Source of the DNA: Choanephora cucurbitarum
Lineage: Eukaryota > Mucoromycota > Mucoromycetes > Mucorales > Choanephoraceae
Assembly (NCBI GenBank): GCA_025331435.1
Contig: JAIWNI010000189.1
Coordinates: 1-28,420, forward strand
Direction: 5' to 3'
DNA length: 28,420 nucleotides
The notes under the pieces were generated by a model. It was not told the DNA's origin. It searched no databases and saw only the letters and a program-made list of their open reading frames with translations. Made by a program: the position numbers and the translations under genes. Shown in pieces: positions 9,353-20,420 of the stretch. Within the stretch, counting starts at the first letter, position 1; every line of letters begins with the position of its first letter.

Positions 9353-11844
9353 TATGCCTAAGCATATTAAATAGAGCAATAAATAAAATCTTTGAATGCG
9401 ATTATTTTGGTTAAAAGAGGGTATTCATGCCTGGAGCTAATTATGGCCAGAATAGACTGACACGAGGAATTAAGAGCAAACTTGACAGATTACCTTTGTT
9501 GGAAAATCATTGTTTGCTTGCTGCTCTGACTTCATGATAGCTTTTCTAGTCTCACAAACATTGGATGTAGCTATACAAAAAAAGAAAAAAGCAACGAAAT
9601 ACAATTGGTTTGTTTCCAATAGAAGATGGTAGGCTTGTCTTACAAGAGAGTTCTCCCTTTAGGATTTGAAAAGAAACAATTTATTATCATATTGAAAGAC
9701 ATTTCAAAACGCAACTATTGACTAGTTGTTGTATATTTCTTCTGTTATTTGGATATTTTCTTTTTTCTCCAAACGATAGCTCCCCTTTTTGAAGAGACTA
9801 AATATAAATGACTGCATGTATAAAAAAATAAAACAAATCAGAATCGAATGACGATTTCCAGCAAGGACAATAAGGATAATCGCTATAACGAAATTTTTAT
9901 GAGCGCATTTTCGCACAGATTGAATATAGAGTGATTGCTCAATTTGAGAGTGTGCTCAATACGAGAGTAAGTTTCTCAAGGATGTCAATACATTCAAATA
10001 GAACGACTGCTGTATGTGCTGATGTTGTTAATAGTAAGATATGCTACTCCATTGGTATAGTCAAGCTCAATTCAACTGTTCTTCTTACAGTCCTTTCTGC
10101 TTCGAATCAACAAAAACATTTCTTTTGATGTAGGCAAAACCAAAGGGAAAGAATTGGCTGTTAGTTAGGGATATGCATCTTCTACCACATTCACTTGAGC
10201 TCCATACCATTGAGCAAACTAAGGAATGTTTATAGTAGTGGCTTCTAGAAAAACGTTTTAAGAAAAGAGGGGGGCTTATAACTATTTTAGCGTAATAATT
10301 GCAAGTGAAGAGACTCTCCAAGTCTGTTTGATCTATGGGGGGGGGGCGATTTTGGTCATTCAATTAGAGTATTTTCTTATCACTGGCAGTACAAGCTATT
10401 TACAGGAAAGGAGTACAATAGCTGGCTTAACAATATTTTTAAAAGCCGCGCCAAACCTTATTCAGATACTTATTTTCAGTCAAATGGCAACATATTAAGA
10501 TTGAGAAAGAAAGAGCAAACAATAGAAATATCATGATGAAAATAATAGAGACTCTTCCTCAATGCTTTTTGCATCATCGGGTTTATTTATTTTGCAATAA
10601 GATGAGTTTGATTTATTTGCCCTGGATAACAAAAAAAAACGACGCTTGTTTGTATAAGCTTTTCTTCATTATTTAGTTCATAAAGGAGTTTTATTACAAA
10701 TAGAGCTTAGTACGATTTATTTTACTATCCAGTTTGAAGCGCTTCTTTATGTGAAATTGCAATTGTCTGTTAGGGAATGATGAACTGAAATGGTTGTATT
10801 CAAGCGGATATGACAAAGCGGTTGCTCATCGATCACTTGGTTGTTACACTTTTGTTTCGCTAAAGTCTTCAATGATCAGGATGTTACCTTTTTTATTTTA
10901 TTTCTAAAGCTAACACTTTCAAACAACTCAACTACCAACTGAATCGTTATAGCCAGAAGATTCAAAGATTGTCTGTTTTAGAAAGATCTTCAAGAATAAG
11001 AAAAAAGAATCCCGACAAATGTGACACCATTATCAACTGGTGTTTCCGCCACAAGCTCTGTATTTGCTTTTGCCACCCTATGGTTAATTAGTTTCGCCAA
11101 GAAAGCGCATGCTGCTCAAATAAGAAATCAGCAAAGTAACACTACAAGGTTTGGCTTCACCAAAATACATTATACCCCTCACTGTATTGCTTGCCTGAGG
11201 CTTTCTCTTGTTCATCTTCATCAAAGAGTTTTTTATATGATCAAAAAAGAAGATAATCTTATAGAAGCAAGCTCTGACTGATAATAAGAAAGATCGGTAT
11301 GTTTGATACATTTGCTTATTCGTATAAAGAATGATTACAAGAACCATCTACAGGTTGTCAGTTCGCTTACTCTCTTGATATGCTTGGCTTAATAAACATC
11401 AATTCTTTTCTTGTACTACGATTGCTAATCCTGTCGATCCAGAAAAAGCTTGTATTTGTACACTTATTTTCGTTACTTCGAAGAACACATGTGGAATCCT
11501 AAACAATCTTGGCAACCCATCTGTTCAAACAAGACCATTCGTTTTGTATAAACAAATACAAGGTTACGCCAGCATGGGCTTGTCGGTTGCAATAATACTT
11601 CCTTTTTTTCTTTAGGTATTAATCTCAAACATCTTAAGATCCTGTTTATCGTCTGTACTTTTATTTGATTTTCAATCTGCGTTTCAATAACAAAAAGGCT
11701 GTACTCCCAATGTCTTTTTCGGCAAAGTCTCTAGTCCTTTCGGCGCCAGAAACATTTAATTGTTTGGGACCTTTTTTTTTTGTTTCTCTCTCTCTCTCTC
11801 TCTCTCTCTTTTTCTTCATTGTCTTACTACTTGCAAAGGAAACG
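9353..11844. other. 2.5 kb intergenic stretch, no gene recognised
   Basis: Contains the 3' flank of the MPDU1-like gene at the left and the leader of the GT2-like gene at the right. All frames inside are short and without recognisable domains. A G10 run lies at 10337-10346. I saw no tRNA, snRNA or transposon signature. Confidence 0.6.
11785..11808 (+). repeat. (TC)12 leader tract of the GT2-like gene
   Basis: Twelve TC units followed by a T-rich tract, about 40-60 nt upstream of the ATG at 11845. Pyrimidine tracts of this kind precede several start codons in the window (6330-6350, 21880-21905, 23665-23690), so this is probably promoter/5' leader. Translating it as part of a longer N-terminus (from an in-frame ATG at 11665) gives an implausible SLSLSLSL run. 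Confidence 0.85.
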
Positions 11845-13630
11845 ATGTCCCGGTTGAGTTCACCTGCTGAATGGGTTGCTCCTTTGACGCCTATTATATC
11901 TCTGGCTCTTTTACCATTGGGTCCTATCTTCTTTCCAAGATTTTATATCCTTTTCTTGTTTGTCTACTTTACTGGATTCTTATACCAGCAAGTAAATCAC
12001 GTTTGCAAGTTTTATCTATCATCTGTCAGAATCAGGGCCAGTATCAAAAAATGGAATGTGATGAACAAACACACATTGAACGACAAACTACATGATGATA
12101 AGGTCAAGATCGCAATGGATCATTTAAACTCAAACAGAACCAATAAATATGCTAATTTGGAAGAAGGCTTGGAAGTTGAACAACTATCGTATCAGAAACC
12201 AAACTATATTCACACTTTTGTGATTCCGAACTATGGTGAGCCTGAGGCTCTTTTGAAGGATACTATTGGACGCTTAGCTGTACACAGGTAACTATACACC
12301 CATTTAACACGCACGCACACACTCTTTAACCCTCTTTTTTTATGTCACCAGAGATGCCAGTACGAGTTATGCAATTATTTTGGCAATGGAAGCATCCGAA
12401 ATGGGTTGGGAGGATAAAGGAAGACGCTTAAAAGAGTTTTTCAAGGACAGATTTCGTAACTTTATCATTACTGGTCACCCTGCTAATGTTCCCGGTGAAT
12501 ATCGTGGAAAGGGGTCAAACGTCAACTATGCTGTTAGAAACGGTTGTGCAGAAATGATCCACCAGGGCTTCGATCGTCGTGAAATCATCTTGACTATCAT
12601 GGATTCAGATGCTGCTATTCCTGAGCTCTATATCATTGAGGTTGAAGAAGCACTGAGCAAGGCTGATGATCCCTACTACACTGTTTGTGCACCCCCTATT
12701 TTCTTTTCTCGTAATTGTAATCAGGTCCCTGCGGCTGTACGTATGACAGATATCACTTGGGCTTCACTTGTCATGTCAAACCTGAGCAACTCAGATGGCT
12801 TATGTATTCCTTGTTCAAACTACAGTCTCTCATTCATCTTGGCTGAAAGAGTTGGCTATTGGGATGTCGATGCAGATGCAATTGGTGAGGACATGCATAT
12901 GTGGTTAAAGTGCTTCTTCAAGACAGACGGTCATGCACGTACTGCACCTATCTATGTACCTATCAACCTCACTAATGTTCAATGTGAAGGCTATATTGCC
13001 AATATCCATGCTCGTTATGTTCAAGCCAAGCGTCACTTTCAAGGTGTTGCTGATCTTGGCTACACACTTAAACATATGATCGATTGTTACAAAAAGCGAA
13101 AGGTTCAAAAAGGTCTCTTGGACTATCATACAAGCACCTCCAGCTTCAATGACAAGTTAGCTGCCTGTTCTGTCATCCTAGAAGCTCATATGATTCCTGC
13201 ATCTTCTGGCTGGCTTATGTTTGCTGCTGTTCCTTTAATGCAACTGATCCTATTTCCCCCATTCTCATGGATGGATATCATTACTCCTGCTAACAACCCG
13301 CTTTTGATTTCGGATTTCTTCTACAAACTTTGGACGATAGTGAAAATGATTACCATCTTCTTGCCTCTTCCTCTATTTGCCACTCTTGGTATCTATGAAC
13401 ATTTGCATCGTTATATTGATCGCGAGTTTTATCGGAAGCCAAAATCCGAATCACGTACATGGAAAAACGTTTTAGATTATGTCTCTCTGCCTGTCGCTGC
13501 TTGGCTCTTTTTGACATTGCCTTCTACATTAGCATGTGTCAAACGCCTTGTGTCTGGCGAAGAAGCTTATATCGTTGGTGCAAAGATTTTCAATGAAGAA
13601 GACGAATCTGATGGAAAACGTATTTCATAA
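11845..13630 (+). CDS. membrane GT2-like glycosyltransferase
   Basis: Two exons, 11845-12287 and 12352-13630 (64-nt intron, donor GTAACT, acceptor CAG), giving 573 residues. Residues ~12-48 form an N-terminal membrane region. The GT2/GT-A catalytic domain follows: TFVIPNYGE (124-132), GKGSNVNYAVRNG (200-212), the metal-binding DSD (232-234) in LTIMDSDA, and a catalytic-base-like GED (326-328) in DADAIGEDMHMWLK. The segment HARYVQAKRHFQG (~368-380) sits where processive GT2 enzymes carry Q/RxxRW. Membrane segments near 420-450, 475-495 and 523-545 follow. The layout resembles polysaccharide synthases, but the final QxxRW motif is not canonical, so the enzyme need not be processive. Donor and product are unknown; it most likely acts at the plasma membrane or Golgi. 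ATG 11845 is preferred over the in-frame 11665 because the extra sequence is a TC-rich leader. AATAAA follows at about 13776. Confidence 0.9.
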
Positions 13631-13892
13631 GAAGACTAACTCCCAATTACTGTATTCTAGACAGAAGTTGACTTACTTCTGAACTCATCTTATATCTAAT
13701 TTCCTTTTCTTTTTACATTACTCATATATACACATAATAGCATTTAGTTTAATCATTATTTTCCTCTCCCTCCACTAATAAAATTAATCGCGCGTTTTCC
13801 AAATATATACCAAGTATCTGAAACATTTGTGTCAGCATGTGTTTATTCTGGTAAAGACCTTCATTCATGTTGTTGAAGTAATGCATAGCTCT

Positions 13893-16800
13893 CTAATGTG
13901 GATGCAGCCGAGGAAGCGAAACGACACAATCATCATAATCATCAAGCTGGATCAGTGATGGAAGTCTACGTTTTTCATAATTGACGTATTTTGTCTTCAA
14001 ATGTATAAACCAATCAATGTGTTGGTCATCTTTTGTAAGGGCTGGTGTAGCTGAATATACCTCTCCATACCAATATAAGTGCTGATATAGTTCATAACTA
14101 TCAATACATGCTGGCACATCTTCCACATAAAAGTAGACATCAACAATATCATCATCATCAAAATCTTCTTTTACTTCTTCCTCTGTTAATATCTCAAATT
14201 CACTGTCATATTCTTCATCATCATCTTCCTCTTCGTAGTTTTCATCTTCCTCTTCGTATTCATCGGCGTATTCATCAAACTGATTGTTCATCTGCTCACT
14301 GTTATATTCGTCTTCATCATCTTCACTAGGACTGTATTCCTCTGCAAGTCCAACAAATTCTGTTTCTGGAGATGATGGTTTTGGTGTGAGATTTTCGTTT
14401 GTATTTTCAACTTTCCTTTTTCGATCTGCTTCAACTGCAAGCATGAAACTAGCAAGACGTTCAGTTGTAGACATTTTTTTCCACATAGACTTCATCTTTT
14501 TGTTTTCACGCTTATCGTCTTTAGTCATCTCTTCCAACAGTGAATCTGTGATTACTTCATCTAGAAAGTTCAACTGTGCCATCAAATAGTATAGGTCGTG
14601 TATTCCCATTTCTGACATAAAAGATTCTTTGCTGAAAGATTCCTTTAAGAGAGCATGCATATCCATACATGGTTTCATCGTCAGGTTTTCGATCGTAGCT
14701 GAAGAGGGTTGGTTCTCCATAATTTTCTCAACAAGTTTGAGAATAGACTTGGGTGTTGTATTAAATTGCTTCTGTTCCTTTTGGTTTTTTGTTGCTTCGT
14801 TTGACTGGGACAGCTCCCGTAGCATCTTTTCGCTCTGTTGCTGTGTCTCCTCCTCCACAGGGTCAATGATTGGCTTCAGTATCTCAATGACTTCGTCCAA
14901 ATTCTTTTCATCTAGATCCCCAACAAGGTTGTCATTGTTTTGCACCTTGGTCACTTCAACACTAGTTGAGGTGGTTGACTTTAAATGTTGCCTCCAATTA
15001 TACGTGCCTCCTTGTCTCTCTGAATGCTTAGCATCAGTCGAAGGCAATTTTACATGCTGTCTCCAGTTATATGAGTTTGTGTGTTGCTTTTGTATCTGCA
15101 GCCTGTATTCCATACATTCGGTATCAACTGTTCGTGCAATATTGTATTGTTTGTCACATACAGTAGAGAATGGTGTATTCTTCTTCAACAATTGAGCGGC
15201 TCGTTTAAATTCCTGAAAGATGATACCAGCACCATTTACTGTACAAGAGCGTCTAATGGGATGTAAGTCAAAACTGTATATAGATAAAAAGAAAGTGCTA
15301 CATACGCCACATTTTTGTTGAGAATAAAAGGATCTTGAACAATAATGGGGCTTGTTCTCCAATAGCTGATGTCGTAGTTTCCATGTAACTCTCCGTCTTG
15401 TGTAATGATGGAAACTACATAGTTGCTTGGGTCAGAATAATATTCAAAAAACTTTGTGAGTAGATGAGAGACGGAATCCTTGTTTTTTCCTTCCCAATAA
15501 GTGATGGTATCATTTTTGCCTACTGAAGGACTCATTTTGTATACACTGGTAGCTATGTTGCGGATATTCAAACAATCGTGGTATCTTGCGTCCCATTGTA
15601 CAATCTGATGATCTTGTAGCTGGCTTACGATTTTGCCTGTTATAGAATTACAGTTTCGAGATTGACAGCGGACGCTTAGCTTTTGAAGGCTTGGAATAAG
15701 AGGTTGTTCAAGACCAACCATCAAGAAATGTAATGCCATGATCACATAAGCATAACTACTGAGAGTACCTCCTCGAGCTAAATGTAGAGGGAAAAAAAGT
15801 AAGGAATAAAAGAAAGTAATGATTTCACTCTCTAGACATTTACGATTGTTGATGTTTTTCTCTTTAACAAATTGCTTGATGGCAGCTAACAAAGGTCGGA
15901 TACGAACGTCTAGATTGGCATAAGTACCAATCAAACGCGTATTTTCGATTCCCAGTATATTGTTGGTATTAATATCGCAGTTGAATCCTGTTTGTGGATC
16001 TATGAATTTACAGATAGGCACACTGGCATGACCGATAGACTCAACAGCTTTCATCCCAATGTCTCTTAATCGGGCAGCTAGATAATACATGTTGTAGACA
16101 GATCTTGGTTGTCGTGATAAACGTTTTCTAAAAGTTCTCAGATCATGCTCGAATTTTGCTTCAGGCACTACAATGCACAAGTCAATATCGGCATTTTTAA
16201 GCCCTAAGAGATTTGCTGTAGAGCTACAATGCAATGTTGGAAACCAAAAAAAAATGCTGCTTGAAGAACTTACCCAAAAATGGCAATACGATAGTTCATT
16301 TCAGGCCAAATGGTATCAAGCATACTTTGAATTCTCTTCAGCAATGATCTTGTGTCTTTAAAGAATTTTTCTGTAGGTTGCATGGTATGACAAAGTTCAA
16401 ATATTTCATTGCTAATAGGATCAAAGCGCTTTGGAGGATCTACTGTGTTAGCCGATTCAGAGCGGCCTTGTTTCTTGGCCTTCTGCTTCAGTTCTACTCT
16501 TTCTTGTTCAAATCGACGCTTATCCTCTTTCAGGTAAAAGACAAATAAAAGGGTCGAATTTGACTGATGTTTCGTTAATGTAGAAAAGTAATGATGGTCG
16601 TGTCGTTTGTCGTTCATATAGTTAGCCATTGTCATTATCTCATAATTCCATGAACTCCATGCTCTTATCATGCCAGAACGCACCATTTCGCGTCCGGCAC
16701 CCTTCAGGAAGAATTCAAGTGAATTATAAAGACGGAATATGATACTTAGAGTAGAAGGACAGGTTTCGGAGAGATGAGCTTTGAGGTCTGGCAAGGACAC

Positions 16801-16893
16801 AACACGAGCGGTTCTACTGTTGCTTGCGATAGAGTTCTTGAAAGCATATATGCCGCAAGCTTCAAGGAAACCGACTTGTGCCTCTTCACTCAT
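13893..16893 (-). CDS. Cid1/TUTase-type RNA nucleotidyltransferase with acidic tail
   Basis: Four exons (16893-16274, 16223-15844, 15777-15306, 15252-13893; introns 50, 66 and 53 nt) join in frame to 943 residues. The first junction restores FGSTANLLGLKNADIDLC, the GS motif (207-208) and catalytic DxD (Asp219/Asp221); the third acidic residue is in CDINTNN (~290). The second junction gives INNPRGGTLSSYAYVIM, typical of the central domain, and the third gives DPFILNKNVARSC, typical of the PAP-associated domain. The protein probably adds U or A residues to RNA 3' ends. An N-terminal ~200-residue extension includes a charged coil (KEDKRRFEQERVELKQKAKK). After the catalytic core come two copies of YNWRQH(V/L)K, a long Glu/Asp-rich linker, and an ~85-residue C-terminal segment that could be RRM-like. 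UTP versus ATP preference cannot be decided here. A minus-strand AATAAA lies at 13842-13847. Confidence 0.92.
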
Positions 16894-18714
16894 AGTTATA
16901 GTTTAATGAAAATTGTTTTATAAGAAAGAAGAGAGAAAGAGAAAAAAAACGAAAGCTGACTTGTAAACACTCAGAAAAAAAAAGCGCATTATTATCTTGT
17001 GTCGCTCAGATATGCCAAGCCAATTATCAGGGCTCTTTGAAATGCAAACTCATGTGTCTTTGTGTGTGTGTAATTTTTTGAAGCAATACTCAAGAGACAC
17101 AAGAAAAAATTTTTTTTGACAACGTTAGCATTGCTGGAAACGAGTAGCATTGTTTGTCCAATTTATAATCTGTGTCTCAATAATCTGACAACAATCTTTC
17201 CGCCTAATTGTTCTTATTTGATTTGTGCATATATCACAGAAATCACATAGCTGCCTCCACTCTCCAAAAAATAAAGAGAAGAGAGAAGACATAGGTATAA
17301 CTCACTACAAGCAAAGAGAGCTTATTCTTTTTGTGCAGATTTGTTTACTATAATGCTTAAACAGGATTTATACTAGCAAATACACTTTTAATTTTTATCC
17401 GATAAAATGTCAAGATCTTAGTGTTTTTGTACTAAAGAGAGGTTATCAAAAGAGGTACATATAAAGACAACGATAGAGTAAGGGATAGAGCACATCTGCT
17501 TTGTTACAAAGAAGCCATATGCCTTTTGCTATCACATGCAGTTGGTTGAGTGTTGTAACGACATGATTGTGTCAAATCAACCATTTTCTTTTTCATGCAA
17601 TACCAAATTTAGAAGAACGATCCTGTACCTGACCTGCTGATATACCAAAGACACTCAACGTCAACATGCAGTATATTTTCTTTTTAAAACTTTAATATAG
17701 CTGAAATCTATCTATCACTGAGTTGTATCTTTTCATGATTTTATGCTTCTTCGAGAGTGCATGCAAGCAGTGATCACTTCTAGGTTGATTGGAGATTAGT
17801 TTTGTGTTATGTTTTATTCTAGACAGACAAGCTACGTGCTCATGGTAGCTGAAAAGAATGAGGTCATTTTTCCTTACCCATCTTGTTCTTTGAAAAAGCA
17901 TACAGAGCCTGGACGAAAAAGTGGTGGCTGATCACTAAGCTTGCTCGGTTTCTTTGTGCCAACACAAATACTCCTCTCAATTTGCTGGACTGGCTCAAAG
18001 TCACCAAATAAATCATTGATTTACTTACTGATTTCTATTTGTTTTCTTTGCAAAACACCCAGGAACTTGCATATAGTCATGGCTCTTTACATATTACAGC
18101 TATAGGCATCCTATTTCTCTCGTTTTGATGGTTCTTTTGGCCATACATAACGTACTTTCATTAATACTCTTTCAGTCTCACTGGGCTCAAGCATGAGACT
18201 TACTCCTTCCCACTTTTTTTTTTTGAATAAAATACTGTTGACAAAAATGGAAACAATGAATGATTTGACTCAGTTATAATGGTAACGAGAAATACCATCA
18301 GTTTGTATATCCTTATAAGCCATCAGCCTTCATATAAAAAAAGGGCGCTCTATATTTCATTTTGAAAACACATTGCCGTCAATAAGAAAAAAAAAAAGGA
18401 AACCTTATTATGAGATAAACAAAGCAACAACTTCTTTTCGTTGAGCTGGTAAAGTAACATGATAACATCTTCTTTAAGCAAAGGGTAGGTTGGCTCGATT
18501 CTTTTTTTATTCATATGATGCCTGTTGGTTTCTTTTTGAGTGTTCCGCACTTATTTGAGCGAGGCCAAGATAGGAATGAATAGGAAGACCGGAAATATCA
18601 ATAACATAATCCATAATCAGCTCGAAAATAAAGGATTATACAATAAGACTCATGGCTTATCTAGAGTCTCAGACACCTTTTTTTTATAGCAATGTGTGGT
18701 ATAGACAATATTCG

Positions 18715-18748
18715 ATTTGTCTGAAAACGAGATGTTAGTCAGACAAAT
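18715..18748. repeat. 10-bp perfect inverted repeat
   Basis: ATTTGTCTGA at 18715-18724 and TCAGACAAAT at 18739-18748, separated by 14 nt. It could be a dyad protein-binding site upstream of the 89-residue gene or a chance palindrome; nothing further identifies it. Confidence 0.55.
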
Positions 18749-19340
18749 TTTGATAGTAAATGATAAGAAAGGAAAGGGGGAGCACTTTAAAGCCACAGCA
18801 TGTCTAAAAAAAAACTCCTGCTTTGATTCAGAGAGCCAATTTATTGATTGGCATCATAGGAAAGTTATATGACTAAACACGCATGCAATATCATATCGCA
18901 TAATGTCTTAGCCGCCCTCCGATCGTATAAACGTTTTGACCCCACATCTCCGCAAAACGAAAAGCAAGATACTTTTGAAAACCAAAAATCAAACAAAGAG
19001 AAGAACAAAAGGGAGAATGAAGACATGAAGACTTGTGTCCAAAGACGAACTCTTTAGAATAGTTTTGGACCCTTTCTTGTCTTCCTTCTTTTATTACATG
19101 ATTTTCATTCGTTTGTCATGCTGATTTATCGCTTATACATTTTTCAATCCAATCAAACATCGGTATTTCTCGTGTCACAATCGGAAGGTATCTGGGGGTC
19201 TTTTTGTTAAAGCAAGAATGATTTACAAAATTATACTTTCTTGTAACCAATTGATCCGATTCAAATATGCCAAAACAGGGAAACATTATCGGGTTTACGG
19301 ATAACCGTTTAGACAGACATTTTAAGAAAAAAAATTAGTA

Positions 19341-19346
19341 TATAAA
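19341..19346 (+). promoter_or_regulatory. TATA box of the 89-residue protein gene
   Basis: TATAAA within AGTATATAAACAAAG, about 64-69 bp upstream of the ATG at 19410, followed by an A/C/T-rich leader. One of the clearest core promoters in the window. Confidence 0.7.
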
Positions 19347-19409
19347 CAAAGACAATCTTTAGTAGATCAAAATTATCTTTACTTTCAACTTTTATTCTAC
19401 AACTACAAA

Positions 19410-19679
19410 ATGCACTTCATGAAGCACTTCCTCCGCTCTCACAAAGACAACTCAACCACTAGCACACCTGCTCATTCTAACAATGCTACACCTATTACTT
19501 CCCCTACTGGTTCCCTCATCAATGTTGATGCCACTATCCAACCTGTTGCCAGTGACCGTTATTATAATGACCCTATGCGTACTGGTAGAAAGCCTGATTT
19601 TGTTGGTGGCTTTTTTGATCCTATGGGCGGTTATGGTAGCTACACTGTCAGTCGAGATGTTACCAACACTGGTGCCTAA
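19410..19679 (+). CDS. 89-residue protein of unknown function
   Basis: Intronless frame, 89 residues, no signal peptide and no transmembrane segment. The N-terminus is basic (MHFMKHFLRSHKDN). A Ser/Thr/Pro/Asn-rich stretch follows (residues ~15-45). The C-terminal half is Gly/Asp/Tyr-rich with YYNDPMRTGRKPDFVGGFFD and PMGGYGSYTVSRDVTNTGA, the kind of compact ordered patch that tends to be conserved. Codon use looks non-random (many ACT/GCT/GGT/TCC codons, as in well expressed fungal genes). A TATA box lies at 19341-19346 and AATAAA at 19824-19829. I do not recognise a family. It stands alone, with over 2 kb of non-coding DNA upstream, which would suit a condition-regulated gene. Confidence 0.75.
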   Translation: MHFMKHFLRSHKDNSTTSTPAHSNNATPITSPTGSLINVDATIQPVASDRYYNDPMRTGRKPDFVGGFFDPMGGYGSYTVSRDVTNTGA

Positions 19680-20420
19680 GATACATACTATACAGAAGAA
19701 GGGCCATTTATTCAACAAGACCTGTACATAGCATTTAAGCATATATTATCATCATTCTACTTAATATTGCATCATCATACTCATACCTTACATTAATCAA
19801 CAACAATATATCAATATATTTAGAATAAACTTAACTTTCATATAAAAACATTTATCCGATTCTTATCAATTTGAACCCTTGTGTCATTTTCTAATGATTA
19901 TAATCATAGCTTTATTCAGTGAGCAATATCTAGACTTGCTAAATACCAACAAGAGTAAGAGAGTTCACCCTATATATAATTATTGAGCTGTTTACCATAG
20001 CAAATTAAAAAAAAGAAATGTCCTTGTTTATTGTGCAAGTCTTTATCCAATCAGTTAGAAGAGCGATTAACTGATTTAAACTAAATACGTCATACATGTA
20101 CGCTGTAGACAACGTATAAACTAAATTAAAAATGGGATTCTTCAGATACAATGTGAGGATGAAGTCATAATAAACAGCGAAAATTACACATGTCCTCTTG
20201 CAGATGTGCGTTAGAGATAGGTTAGTTTATGCTCAAATATGACCGTACACGCTCTCTTTCTCATTAGAAAATAGCACTCAGATGACACTTATAATCTTCT
20301 CCCCTTATTTATTCCTTATATGTATTATTTGACAAAAAAGGCAGTCTGGATGAATGTTACATGTCAGATTAAATCAATTTATATTAAATTGATGGCATAC
20401 AGCATAATTTATTTACAATT
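19680..20420. other. 3' flanks of two convergent genes
   Basis: AT-rich DNA between the 89-residue gene (plus; AATAAA at 19824-19829) and rtf2 (minus; AATAAA on the minus strand at 20408-20413). No coding sequence seen. Confidence 0.65.

Larger units (their letters stand above)
16894..19409. other. 2.5 kb intergenic stretch, no gene recognised
   Basis: Lies between the divergent nucleotidyltransferase and 89-residue protein genes and must contain both promoters. Short frames at 17692-17901, 18350-18550 and 18869-19057 have no domain or compositional support. A 10-bp perfect inverted repeat lies at 18715-18748, and CCAAT occurs near 19149. Confidence 0.6.

Noticed and set aside
11665..11844. 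N-terminal extension of the GT2-like protein from an upstream in-frame ATG
   Set aside because: The extension translates a (TC)12 tract into SLSLSLSL and other leader sequence; the ATG at 11845 follows the usual pyrimidine leader.
14108..15195. Plus-strand frames (73-188 codons) antisense to the nucleotidyltransferase
   Set aside because: They mirror the acidic and Ser-rich coding sequence of the minus-strand gene; no independent support.
15778..15843. Apparent insertion in the nucleotidyltransferase (LESEIITFFYSLLFFPLHL)
   Set aside because: It is an in-frame 66-nt intron; removing it restores INNPRGGTLSSYAY as in the family.
17692..19057. Short frames at 17692-17901, 18350-18550 and 18869-19057
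   Set aside because: Short, compositionally random, no splice partners or motifs found nearby.
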